A stretch of DNA of 64,000 nucleotides, taken from assembly GCF_008386585.1 (NCBI RefSeq), contig NZ_VUOB01000046.1, forward strand, positions 42,750-106,749, read 5' to 3'. The stretch is from Solihabitans fulvus. Lineage in GTDB: Bacteria; Actinomycetota; Actinomycetes; Mycobacteriales; Pseudonocardiaceae. A program made the translations under genes and the position numbers. A model generated the notes under the pieces. The model did no database searches, was not told the origin of the DNA, and saw only the letters and a list, made by a program, of their open reading frames with translations. Below, piece after piece: positions 17,354 through 25,400 of the stretch (positions are counted from its first letter, which is position 1; each line of letters opens with the position of its first letter).

Positions 17354-17384
17354 CGCCCCCGGCGGGGAAACCCGGCCGGGGGCG
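17354..17384. terminator. Bidirectional terminator between NIPSNAP and folD
   Basis: A 10-bp perfect stem (CGCCCCCGGC / GCCGGGGGCG) with an 11-nt loop lies between two convergent genes, 10 bp after one stop and 18 bp before the other. Confidence 0.65.
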
Positions 17385-17402
17385 CGCGTTCGTGCCGTCG
17401 GG

Positions 17403-18263
17403 TCAGCCCAGTCCGGCGTGCTCGAAGGCGGCGCGGACGGTCTGGTCGAGCAGGACCGAGATGGTCATCGGGCCCACCCCGCCGGGCACCGGCGTGACCA
17501 GGTCGGCGCGGGACATCGCCTCGTCGAAGGCGACGTCGCCGACGTTTCCCTCGTTGTAGCCGGCGTCCACCACCACGGCGCCGGGCTTGAGCCAGTCGCC
17601 CCTGACGAACTCCGGCCTGCCCACCGCCGCCACCACGATGTCCGCCGTGCGCACGATCGCGGGCAGGTCCTGGGTCTTGGAGTGGCAGACGGTGACGGTC
17701 GCGTCGCGCGCGAGCAGCAGCATCGCGACGGGCTTGCCGAGGATCGGGCTGCGCCCGATGACGACGGCGTGCCGGCCAGCCGGGTCGACGCCGTGGTGGT
17801 CGAGCAGCCGCATGATGCCGCCGGGCGTGCAGGAGTCGTACCCCGGCAGGCCGAACGCCATGGCGGCGAACGAGTGCATGGTGACGCCGTCGACGTCCTT
17901 GCCTGCCGCGATCGCCTCGAACGCCGCGCGCTCGTCGATCTGCGCGGGAACGGGGTGCTGCAACAGGATGCCGTCCACCTCGGGATCCTCGGACAGCGCG
18001 GTGAGCGCGGCGACGAGCTCCTCGGTGCTCGTCGTGTCCGGCAGCGCCACGTGCCGCGACTCGATGCCGGCCTGGCGACACCGGTTCTGCTTCATCCGAA
18101 CGTAGGTGACGGACGCCGGGTCGTCGCCGACGAGCACGGTGGCGAGGCAGGGCCGACGGCCGGCCCGCTGGTGGAAGTCCTCGCTGCGGCGCGCGGTGTC
18201 GGCGGCGAGGTCCTTGGCGAGCCCGTTACCGAGCATCAGTCGGGCGGAAGTGATCTCTGGCAC
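17403..18263 (-). CDS. folD: FolD: methylene-THF dehydrogenase / methenyl-THF cyclohydrolase
   Basis: 286 residues, usual FolD size. Seen: substrate-site YVRMK with Lys58, DGILLQHPVP (usually QLPLP), DVDG, CTPGGIMRLL, the dinucleotide loop GRSPILGKPVAMLL and the C-terminal PVPGGVGPMTI. It interconverts 5,10-methylene-, methenyl- and 10-formyl-tetrahydrofolate in the cytosol. The frame extends upstream, but GTG 18263 is preceded by GAGGAG at six bases, which fixes the start. The QHPVP and VTMHSF segments are less conserved than in housekeeping FolD. It may therefore be a cluster-associated paralogue supplying one-carbon units for methylation or formylation; this is inference. It diverges from the KASIII gene. 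Confidence 0.92.
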   Translation of the reverse strand: MPEITSARLMLGNGLAKDLAADTARRSEDFHQRAGRRPCLATVLVGDDPASVTYVRMKQNRCRQAGIESRHVALPDTTSTEELVAALTALSEDPEVDGILLQHPVPAQIDERAAFEAIAAGKDVDGVTMHSFAAMAFGLPGYDSCTPGGIMRLLDHHGVDPAGRHAVVIGRSPILGKPVAMLLLARDATVTVCHSKTQDLPAIVRTADIVVAAVGRPEFVRGDWLKPGAVVVDAGYNEGNVGDVAFDEAMSRADLVTPVPGGVGPMTISVLLDQTVRAAFEHAGLG

Positions 18264-18556
18264 GTGCGGCTCCTCGGGCGTGGGTACCGATCTGCCCAGG
18301 CGCGCGGCTCGCGGCCGGCTCCGCGCCGGCCAAGCCGCTCCCCGGTGGTGCCCCACCTGAACGCCAGTCACGACTCGGCACCAGCGTAACCGATCCGGTG
18401 GCGTTACCGAAAGTCTCCGCGTCACGCCATTGTGGATGGTCGCGCGCAGGGGACTGATACCCAAGAGGACGCACCGAAAACCTCGCCCAGCCGCTGTCCC
18501 CTCAGCCATGCTCTGCGCAATCCCCGATCGAGACCAACCAGAAGAATCGAACACCC
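18264..18556. promoter_or_regulatory. Divergent intergenic region, folD / KASIII cassette
   Basis: This 293-bp region holds no supportable gene and must contain the promoters for both flanking transcripts. A weak GTAAC-N12-GTTAC repeat lies at 18386-18407. The right-hand 130 bp are A-richer. The ribosome site before ATG 18557 is poor, so translation initiation there may be weak or leaderless. Confidence 0.4.
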
Positions 18557-19561
18557 ATGACCTGCATTGCCTCCGTCGGCACCGCGCTGCCCGGCGAACC
18601 CGTCGACAATGCGACCCTGGCCGCACGGCTCGGCGTCTCCGAGCGCTGGATCCGGGCGTTCATCGGCACCAGGAGCCGGCACTTCAGCCTGGACATCAAC
18701 ACCGGCGACCGCACGTGCACCATGGCCGAGCTCGGCGCGCGGGCCGCACGGCAGGCGATGGATCGGGCCGGGCTGACCGCCAAGGACGTCGGCTTCCTGG
18801 TGCTCGCCACGGCCACGCCGGACGACCTCATGCCGGCGACCGTCAACCGGGTGGCGGATCTGTTGGGAGTCAACGACATCCCCACCTACCAGTTGCAATC
18901 CGGCTGCGCGGGCGCGGTGCAGGCGCTCGACCTCGGCACGATGTTGATCGCCAGGGGGCATCGGGCCGGGCTCGTGCTCGGCGCGGAGTCGTGCGCCAGG
19001 CACCTCCGGTTCGACCTCGACTGCACGAACCTGCCGAACCGCGAGTTGGTCAACTACGTGCTGTTCGGCGACGCCGCAGGGGCCGCGGTGCTGACCGCCG
19101 AGCCGGTCGCCGGCGGGATGGCCGTGCGAACGGTGCTCAACCAGCTCATCGGCCTCGGTCAGCAGCCGGGACAGCAGATCCGCTGGTACGGGGCGGTCGG
19201 CAAGCAGGACGACGAGCCCGCGATCGCCGAGGACTACAAGGCGATCGAGCGCCGGGTTCCCGTGCTGGCCGGCGAGATCCTCCAGTGGCTGCTGGGCGAG
19301 ACCGAGTGGACGGCCGACGACGTCGACTTCCTGCTGCCGCCGCAGCTGTCGGTGAAGATGACCGGCCGCATCGTCGAGGAACTTGGCCTGCCGCGCGCGA
19401 AGGAGATCAGCTGCGTCGGCGAGACCGGCAACACCGGCAACGCGCTGCCGTTCCTCCAGCTCGACCTGATGGGCGGCCTGCCGCCGGGGCAGAAGGCGGC
19501 CGTGATCGCCGTCGAGTCCAGCAAGTGGATCAAGGGTGGCTTCGCGTTGGAGGGTGTGTGA
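18557..19561 (+). CDS. Ketoacyl-ACP synthase III (FabH)-like protein with altered catalytic triad
   Basis: 334 residues, thiolase fold of KASIII type. The nucleophile is Cys117 in LQSGCAGAVQ, and VLFGDAAGAAVL is conserved. The usual PHQAN motif reads PPQLS (261-265), so the catalytic His is Pro262 and the following Asn is Ser265. The Asn motif GNTGNAL remains. Loss of His, which supports decarboxylation, suggests acyl transfer or non-decarboxylative ring closure rather than chain initiation. Its stop overlaps the start of the FkbH-like gene (GTGA) and an ACP follows. A FabH-like, FkbH-like and ACP trio is the hallmark of tetronate biosynthesis, where the FabH-like enzyme joins glyceryl-ACP to the polyketide. 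That role is inferred. Confidence 0.9.
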   Translation: MTCIASVGTALPGEPVDNATLAARLGVSERWIRAFIGTRSRHFSLDINTGDRTCTMAELGARAARQAMDRAGLTAKDVGFLVLATATPDDLMPATVNRVADLLGVNDIPTYQLQSGCAGAVQALDLGTMLIARGHRAGLVLGAESCARHLRFDLDCTNLPNRELVNYVLFGDAAGAAVLTAEPVAGGMAVRTVLNQLIGLGQQPGQQIRWYGAVGKQDDEPAIAEDYKAIERRVPVLAGEILQWLLGETEWTADDVDFLLPPQLSVKMTGRIVEELGLPRAKEISCVGETGNTGNALPFLQLDLMGGLPPGQKAAVIAVESSKWIKGGFALEGV

Positions 19562-19729
19562 CCGAGGGCCTGCCCGGCTGGGACCGGGCGCGCCTGGTCG
19601 CCGAGTATCCGGCCGTGCCGGCCGCTCTCGCGGCGCTGTCGGCGGCCGACCAGCTGCGGGTCGGACGTCGGCTGGCGCGGCTGGACCCGGCCGACGTCCT
19701 GGCCGAACATCCTGACACGCCAACGGTGG
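19558..19729 (+). pseudogene. 5' fragment of the FkbH-like gene in a shifted frame
   Basis: GTG 19558 overlaps the KASIII stop (GTGA). The frame then encodes about 57 residues of typical FkbH N-terminal sequence, including RRLARLDPADVLAEHPDTPT, before losing homology. The next frame picks up at once with HISAEFTVAPL. Removing one G from the GG at 19728-19729 would join the two as DTPTVTHISAEFTVAPL. The shift is either a sequencing error, a real mutation, or translational frameshifting. If uncorrected, translation in this frame would end at 19881. Confidence 0.7.
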
Positions 19730-19753
19730 ACGCACATCAGCGCGGAGTTCACC

Positions 19754-21259
19754 GTGGCCCCGCTGTTCGCGCCGCTCACGGTCGCGCTGGCCCGCGACGG
19801 CCTGCTGCTGCGGACCGGCGCGGCCGCGGCCGCCGGGGCGACGACCGTGCACCTGCTCGACGCGTTCACGATCTTCCGTGACGTGCCCAATCCCTGGCAG
19901 GTCGAGGACGTGCGGGCGGCGCTGCGCCGGACGCTGGCCGGCCTGCCGGCCGGGCCGCGCGTCCTCAACACGGTGCCGCTCCCCCGCGCTCTGGCGCACC
20001 AGCTCGTCGACCACGCGTCGCGGGCCGCGCTCGGCATCGCGTGGCGCGAGTTCACCATCGAGCTGCTGCGGCTCGGCGAACGGCCCGACACCACGGTGAT
20101 CGACCTGGACGTCCTGCTGACCGACACGGGTCCGCTGGACGACGCCAGGACACGGCTGCACGCCAACCTGCATTTCGGCGAGGAAGTCCTTGCCGTGTAT
20201 GCGATCGAGGTGGCCGCCGCGCTGCGGGCCGGGCGCGGCCGCAAGGTTCTCGTGCTCGACCTGGACGGCACGCTGTGGGGCGGTGTGCTCGGCGACGACG
20301 GCCCCGACGGGATCGACGTCGGCGGCCCAGGAGCGGGACTGGCCTTCACCGAGGTGCAGCGGGTGGCCAGGCAGCTCGCCGCGCAGGGCGTGCTGCTCGC
20401 CGTGTGCAGCAAGAACGATGCCGAGCTGGTGGCGGAAACCCTGCGCACCCACCCGGACCTGACCCTGCGCGACACCGACTTCGTCGCCGTGCTGGCGAAC
20501 TGGGAGCCCAAGGACCGCAACCTGGTCGAACTGGCCGACCGCGTCGGGCTCGCCCTGGACAGCTTCGTGTTCCTGGACGACAGCCCGTTCGAGCGGGCCG
20601 TGGTGCGCGGCAGCCTGCCCGAGGTGGCCGTCGTCGACCTGTCCGAGGACCCCGCCGAGCACGTCAGCAGGCTGCTCGCCGGCGGCTGGTTCACGGTGCC
20701 GTCGGTGACCGAGGAGGACCGCGCGCGGTCGGTCGCCTACCGGGCAACGGCTCGCTCGCTAGCCGAACACCTCACGGACCTCGACACCGAGGTGGAGGTG
20801 TTCCGGCCGACGGCGGTGCACGCGGCCAGGCTGGCGCAGCTCAGCCAGCGCACCAACCAGTTCAACCTGACCGGGATCCGGCTCGACGAGGCGGCCGTGA
20901 CCACGCGGCTCGGCGACCTGGTCGCCGTGCGGGTCCGCGACCGGCACGGCGAGCACGGCCTCGTCGGGGCGGTGCTGACTCGCCGCGACGGCGACGTGCT
21001 GACCCTGGAGAACGCGCTGTTGAGCTGCCGCGTGTTCGACCGTCAGGTGGAAACCGCCTTCCTGCGGGCCGTCCTCGCGCACGCCGCCGACACCGGGATC
21101 ACCGAGGTGCGGGGCGACTACCGGCCGACCGCACGCAACCGGCGGTTCGCGGACTTCTATCCACGGCACGGATTCCGCGCCGTTGGCGAGCACTACCGGC
21201 ACGACCTCGCGGAGCTGCCGCCCGGGGTGCCGCACATCAACCTGGGAGGAAACCTATGA
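19754..21259 (+). CDS. fkbH: FkbH-like HAD-superfamily protein (glyceryl-ACP formation)
   Basis: 501 residues from the first start codon in this frame (GTG 19754); the natural gene probably began at 19558 (see the fragment entry). An N-terminal SGNH-like region (LNTVPLPRALAHQLVDHASR) is followed by an HAD domain with the DxDxT motif in VLDLDGTLWGGVLGDDG, then CSKNDAELV, DSFVFLDDSPFERAVV, and a C-terminal GNAT-like part (RTNQFNLTGIRL, DYRPTARNRRFADFYPRHGF). FkbH proteins take 1,3-bisphosphoglycerate, remove phosphate and load the glyceryl group on an ACP. The downstream ACP start overlaps its stop (ATGA). Without the methoxymalonyl dehydrogenase and methyltransferase partners, a tetronate-type or glycerate-derived unit is more likely than methoxymalonyl-ACP. 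Confidence 0.88.
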   Translation: MAPLFAPLTVALARDGLLLRTGAAAAAGATTVHLLDAFTIFRDVPNPWQVEDVRAALRRTLAGLPAGPRVLNTVPLPRALAHQLVDHASRAALGIAWREFTIELLRLGERPDTTVIDLDVLLTDTGPLDDARTRLHANLHFGEEVLAVYAIEVAAALRAGRGRKVLVLDLDGTLWGGVLGDDGPDGIDVGGPGAGLAFTEVQRVARQLAAQGVLLAVCSKNDAELVAETLRTHPDLTLRDTDFVAVLANWEPKDRNLVELADRVGLALDSFVFLDDSPFERAVVRGSLPEVAVVDLSEDPAEHVSRLLAGGWFTVPSVTEEDRARSVAYRATARSLAEHLTDLDTEVEVFRPTAVHAARLAQLSQRTNQFNLTGIRLDEAAVTTRLGDLVAVRVRDRHGEHGLVGAVLTRRDGDVLTLENALLSCRVFDRQVETAFLRAVLAHAADTGITEVRGDYRPTARNRRFADFYPRHGFRAVGEHYRHDLAELPPGVPHINLGGNL

Positions 21260-21474
21260 CCCGCACCGAGTTCACCGCCCTGCTCGACTCGGAGCTCGGC
21301 CTCGACTACGGCCCCGACGACCTCGACCGCCCCTTCGACCAGCTCGGCGACTGGGACTCGGTGAACCTGCTGCACCTGGTCACCGTCCTGGAGCGACAGG
21401 GCGCGCGGAAGTTCGACGTGGTGGAGCTGTTGTCCGCCAAGAGCCTCGCCGACGTCCACGCGCTGGCGTACTGA
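21256..21474 (+). CDS. Stand-alone acyl carrier protein
   Basis: 72 residues. The phosphopantetheine site is the Ser in LGDWDSVNLLHLV, a DSV variant of the usual DSL. ATG 21256 overlaps the FkbH stop, with GGAGGA five bases upstream, so the two are translationally coupled. It is the probable acceptor of the glyceryl group made by the FkbH-like protein. It ends the KASIII-FkbH-ACP operon, and a strong hairpin follows within 5 bp. Confidence 0.88.
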   Translation: MTRTEFTALLDSELGLDYGPDDLDRPFDQLGDWDSVNLLHLVTVLERQGARKFDVVELLSAKSLADVHALAY

Positions 21475-21478
21475 CACG

Positions 21479-21519
21479 CTGCCGCCGCCCAAGGGTTCCT
21501 CGTCCCTGGGCGGCGGCAG
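21479..21519 (+). terminator. Hairpin ending the KASIII-FkbH-ACP operon
   Basis: A 13-bp perfect stem (CTGCCGCCGCCCA and complement) with a 15-nt loop lies four bases after the ACP stop codon. It separates the cassette from the next plus-strand gene. The remaining ~170 bp to 21689 holds no gene I can support. Confidence 0.7.
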
Positions 21520-21688
21520 CACCGGCGCGATGCGGACGGCGCGCGGGCTCAGGGTCTTGTCCGGGTCGACGTCAGGGATGACCCGGATGCGATCGACGGG
21601 ACCGTGTGCCAGGCTCCACTGGCGGGTCCGCCGCCCGTCGAGCTGAGTTCTGCGATATCCGTCGACAGCGAAGGAGAACCGGGGCGTA

Positions 21689-22297
21689 GTGATCCCACCC
21701 AAGGATGAACGTCAGGCACAACAGATGGTCGACAAGCTCATGGTCCTCGTCGAGGCGTATCGGGCCGCGGAGACCGCAGGCACGTCAACACGGACGATCT
21801 CCCATGCCGGATGGCACCCGGGCGCGCGACTCGGGGCCAACACTCCCGACGGAGAACTGTTGGCCTACAACGACTCCGGCGACGAAGCCTCCTGTGTGCT
21901 CCGCGCGGGCCAACGCACCCTCTGCAACGTCCATGTCGGTGGGCATGGCCGTGACTTCACCGAACGCCCCTACACGGTGTGGAGCGTGTCGCCCGGCCTG
22001 ACCGGCGCACTCGCCCCGCACGCCGTGAAGCTGGAGCTGATCGGTGACGACGAGACTGCGATCCCGGCCGACGTCGTGGCGCACACCTTCGCCGTCGAGA
22101 CCGCGTTCGGCCTGCCGAGCGAGCGCAGACTGAGCGAACTGCGGGCGACGGGAACGGCGTCGAAACACGACGAGGTGACCGCGGTGTGGGAGGTCATCGA
22201 CGAGGCGCGGGAGAAGCTGCGCGAGCTGACAGTCCGGGTCTACGACAACACCGACACCGTGTTGTACGAGGGACCCGCGCTCACCGGCGACAAGTAG
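21689..22297 (+). CDS. Hypothetical protein
   Basis: 202 residues from GTG 21689; GGAG lies 12 bases upstream, rather far, so ATG 21725 (MVDKLMVLVEAYRAAE) is an alternative. It has no signal peptide or membrane segment. The sequence starts with a helix (RQAQQMVDKLMVLVEAYRAA), continues with a beta-rich middle containing one Cys pair (SCVLRAGQRTLC), and ends with another helical stretch (DEVTAVWEVIDEAREKLREL). I do not recognise a family. It lies between two strong hairpins and is probably monocistronic. Codon use resembles its neighbours. Confidence 0.7.
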   Translation: MIPPKDERQAQQMVDKLMVLVEAYRAAETAGTSTRTISHAGWHPGARLGANTPDGELLAYNDSGDEASCVLRAGQRTLCNVHVGGHGRDFTERPYTVWSVSPGLTGALAPHAVKLELIGDDETAIPADVVAHTFAVETAFGLPSERRLSELRATGTASKHDEVTAVWEVIDEAREKLRELTVRVYDNTDTVLYEGPALTGDK

Positions 22298-22397
22298 CGG
22301 CCAGACTCGCGACGGCCGAGGTCACCTAGGCCGCGGCCCGCAGTGCCGTGGCCGACAAAGCCGAGCGGCACGCCGAAGGCCGTGGTCGACACACCTC

Positions 22398-22434
22398 GGT
22401 GCTCCGGCCCGCGGATCCCGCGGGCCGGGGCACC
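22398..22434. terminator. Bidirectional terminator between convergent genes
   Basis: A 17-bp stem with one G-T pair and a 3-nt loop (core CCGGCCCGCGG-ATC-CCGCGGGCCGG). It lies between the stop of the hypothetical gene (22297) and that of the giant surface-protein gene (22452). Confidence 0.75.
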
Positions 22435-22451
22435 GGCGCCTCGTCGGCGGG

Positions 22452-25400
22452 TCAGTCTCGCTGCCCGCGTCGCCGAGCGATCAGCACGAACAGGACGCCC
22501 GCCGCGAGCAGGGCGAGGCCGCCGAGCAGTGCCGGGTAGATCACCGCGCCGGTGAAGGCCACGACCGGCGGCGTGGGTCGCAGCGGCGTGGTGGTCCGGC
22601 ACGCCGGGTCGGTGGAACCCCGGGCGCAGTTGGTGCCAGGGGTGTCGGAGAACACCGCGTTGCGCAGGTTCTGGTCACCGCCGACCGGGTCGTTGACCTT
22701 GACTGAGTAGGTGACGGTCGCGGTCGCCCCGACTGGCAGGTCACCGGTCCAGGTCAGCTCCGGCTTGGCGTAGCTGGTGGTGCCGATGATGGCGGTGGCG
22801 TCGTCGCGGTAGGTCGCGTCGTCGAGCACGCCGGTCAGGTCGTCGGTGAACGTCGCGCCGGTGAGCGGAACCTGCCCGGTATTGCGCACGGTCACCCGGT
22901 AGGTCAGCATGTCGCCCGCGCCGGCCTGCGTGCTGTCGGCGGTCTTGGCGACGGCCATGCCGGCGATCGGTGTGGTGGTGCCGCACTTGGGATCCCTAGA
23001 ACCCGGCGGGCAGCTGGCTCCCGGGGTGGCGGAGCCGACCGCGTTGCGCAGCTGGAAGTCCCCAGTGGGCACGGCGTGCACGGTCACGGTGTAGGTGATC
23101 GTCGCGCTCGTTCCGACGGGCAGATCGCCGGTCCAGGTCAGTGTCGGCGCGGTGTAGTTGGTCGAGCCGAGGGTGGCCTTGGCGTCGGCGTTGTAGGTGG
23201 CGTTGGGCAGGACGCCGGTCAGGTCGTCGGTGAGGGTCGCGCCCTTCAGCTCCGTCTGGCCGCTGTTGGTGGCCGTGACCGTGTAGGTGACCGTGTCGCC
23301 TGGCTTGGCGTTGGCCCTGTCGGCCTTCTTGGTGATGTCCAGGCGCGGCACCAGAACGGTGGCCGAGCAGTTCGGGTCAAGCCCGCCGACGTCCAGTCTG
23401 GCTGGCATGGGCAGCGGGCAGTTGCTACCCGGTGTGCTGGAGGTGACCACGTTGCCGAGCTTCTTGTCGCCGGTGGGTGGGTCGTTCACGGTGACCGTGT
23501 AGGTGACGGTCGCGGTCGCGCCGATGGCCAGGTCGCCGGTCCAGGTCAGCTTTGGCGCGGTGTAGGTGGTGGCACCGGTGGTGGCCTTGGCGTCGGCGTT
23601 GTACTTCGCGTCGTCGACGACCTGGGTCATGTCGTCGGTGAAGGTCGCGCCGGTCAGCCCGGTCTGGCCGCTGTTGGTGACGGTGACGGTGTAGGTGACC
23701 GTGTCGCCCGGCTTGGCCTGGGTGGTGTCGGCCTTCTTCACGATGGTCAGGCCGGGAAGCGGGGTCACCGTGCGGCACTTGGGATCGGTCGACCCCGGCG
23801 GGCAGTTACCGCCAGGAGTGTCGGAGGTGACGGCGTTCGTGAGCTTGTGGTCGCCGGTGATGGGATTGTTGACCCTGATGCTGTAGGTGATCGTCGAGGT
23901 GGCGCCGACCGGTAGATCGCCGGTCCAGGTCAGCTTTGGCTTGGTGTAGCCGGTGGTGCCGGCTCCCCCCGGGCTGACCGCAGCGTCGTTGTTGTAGGTC
24001 GCGTCGTCCAGGACGCCCGACAGGTCGTCGGTGAACGACGCGCCGTTCTGCGGAGTCTGGCCCGTGTTGCGCACCGTCACGGTGTACTTGACGACCTCGC
24101 CGGGCTTAACGGGATCGGTGGGCTTCGCCCCGTCACGCGTCGCGACCTTGCTGATCTCCAGGCCCGCGATCCGGGTTGTGGTGCCGCACTTGGGATCCGT
24201 GGAGCCGGGCGGGCAGTTGCCGCCAGGAGTGTCCGAGGTGACCGCGTTGGTAAGCGTGAAATCGCCCTTGACCGGGTCATTCACGGTCACGCTGTAGGTC
24301 ACCGTGGAGGTCGCGCCGATCGGCAGGTCACCGACCCAGGTCAGTCTGGGCGCGGTGTAGGCGGCCGCGCCGATGGTCGCGGACTGGTCGCTGTTGAACG
24401 CCGCGTCGTCCAACACCTTCGTCAGGTCATCGGTGAACGTCGCCTTGGTTTGAACGGTCTGGCCGGTGTTCTTCACCGTGACCATGTAGGTCACCTTGTC
24501 GCCCGGCTTGGCGTTCTTCCTGTCGGCGACCTTCGTGATCTCCAGACCGGCGATCGGCGTTGTGGTGCCGCACTTCGGATCCGTCGAACCGGTCGGGCAG
24601 TTGCCGCCGGAGGTCTCGGAGGTGATCGCGTTGGTGAGCTTGAAATCGCCCTTGACCGGGTTGTTCACGGTGACGCTGTAGGTGACCGTGGAGGTCGCGC
24701 CGATGGGCAGGTCGCCGACCCACGTCAGTGTGGGTGCGGAGTAGGTCGGCGTGCCGATGGTGGCCTTCTGGTCGTTGTCGAACGTCGCGTCATCGACCAC
24801 CTGCGACAGGTCGTCGGTGAAGGTCGCCTTGGTTTGGACAGTCTGGCCGGTGTTCTTCACCGTGACGGTGTAGGTCACCTTGTCGCCCGGCTTGGCGTCC
24901 TTCTTGTCCGCGACCTTCGTGATCTCCAGACCGGCGATCGGCGTTGTGGTGCCGCACTTGGGATCCGTGGAACCGGGCGGGCAGTTGCCGCCAGGAGTGG
25001 TGGACGTGACGGCGTTCGTCAGCGTGAAGTCGCCCTTGACTGGCTTGTTCACCGTCACGCTGTAGGTCACCGTGGCGGTTGAACCGATCGGCAGGTCGCC
25101 GATCCAGGTCAGCTTCGGCGCGGTGTAGGTGGGCGTGCCGATGGTCGCCGACTGGTCGTTGTTGAAGGTCGCGTCGTCGATGACCTTGGTCAGGTCGTCC
25201 GTGAAGGTCGCGCCCGTCTGCACGGTCTGACCGGTGTTCTTCACCGTGACGGTGTAAGTCACCTTGTCGCCCGGCTTGGCGTTGGTCTTGTCCGCGACCT
25301 TGATGATTTCCAAGCCCGCGATCGGCGTTGTGGTCCCGCACTTGGGATCCGTGGAACCGGGTGGGCAGTTACCGCCGGGAGTGTCGGACGTGACGGCGTT

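Noticed and set aside
19754..21259. Methoxymalonyl-ACP pathway as the role of the FkbH-like gene
   Set aside because: The dehydrogenase and O-methyltransferase partners needed for methoxymalonyl-ACP are not present, while a FabH-like gene is.
21520..21688. A small gene between the ACP hairpin and the hypothetical gene
   Set aside because: Only short frames without a ribosome site or family resemblance; treated as non-coding.
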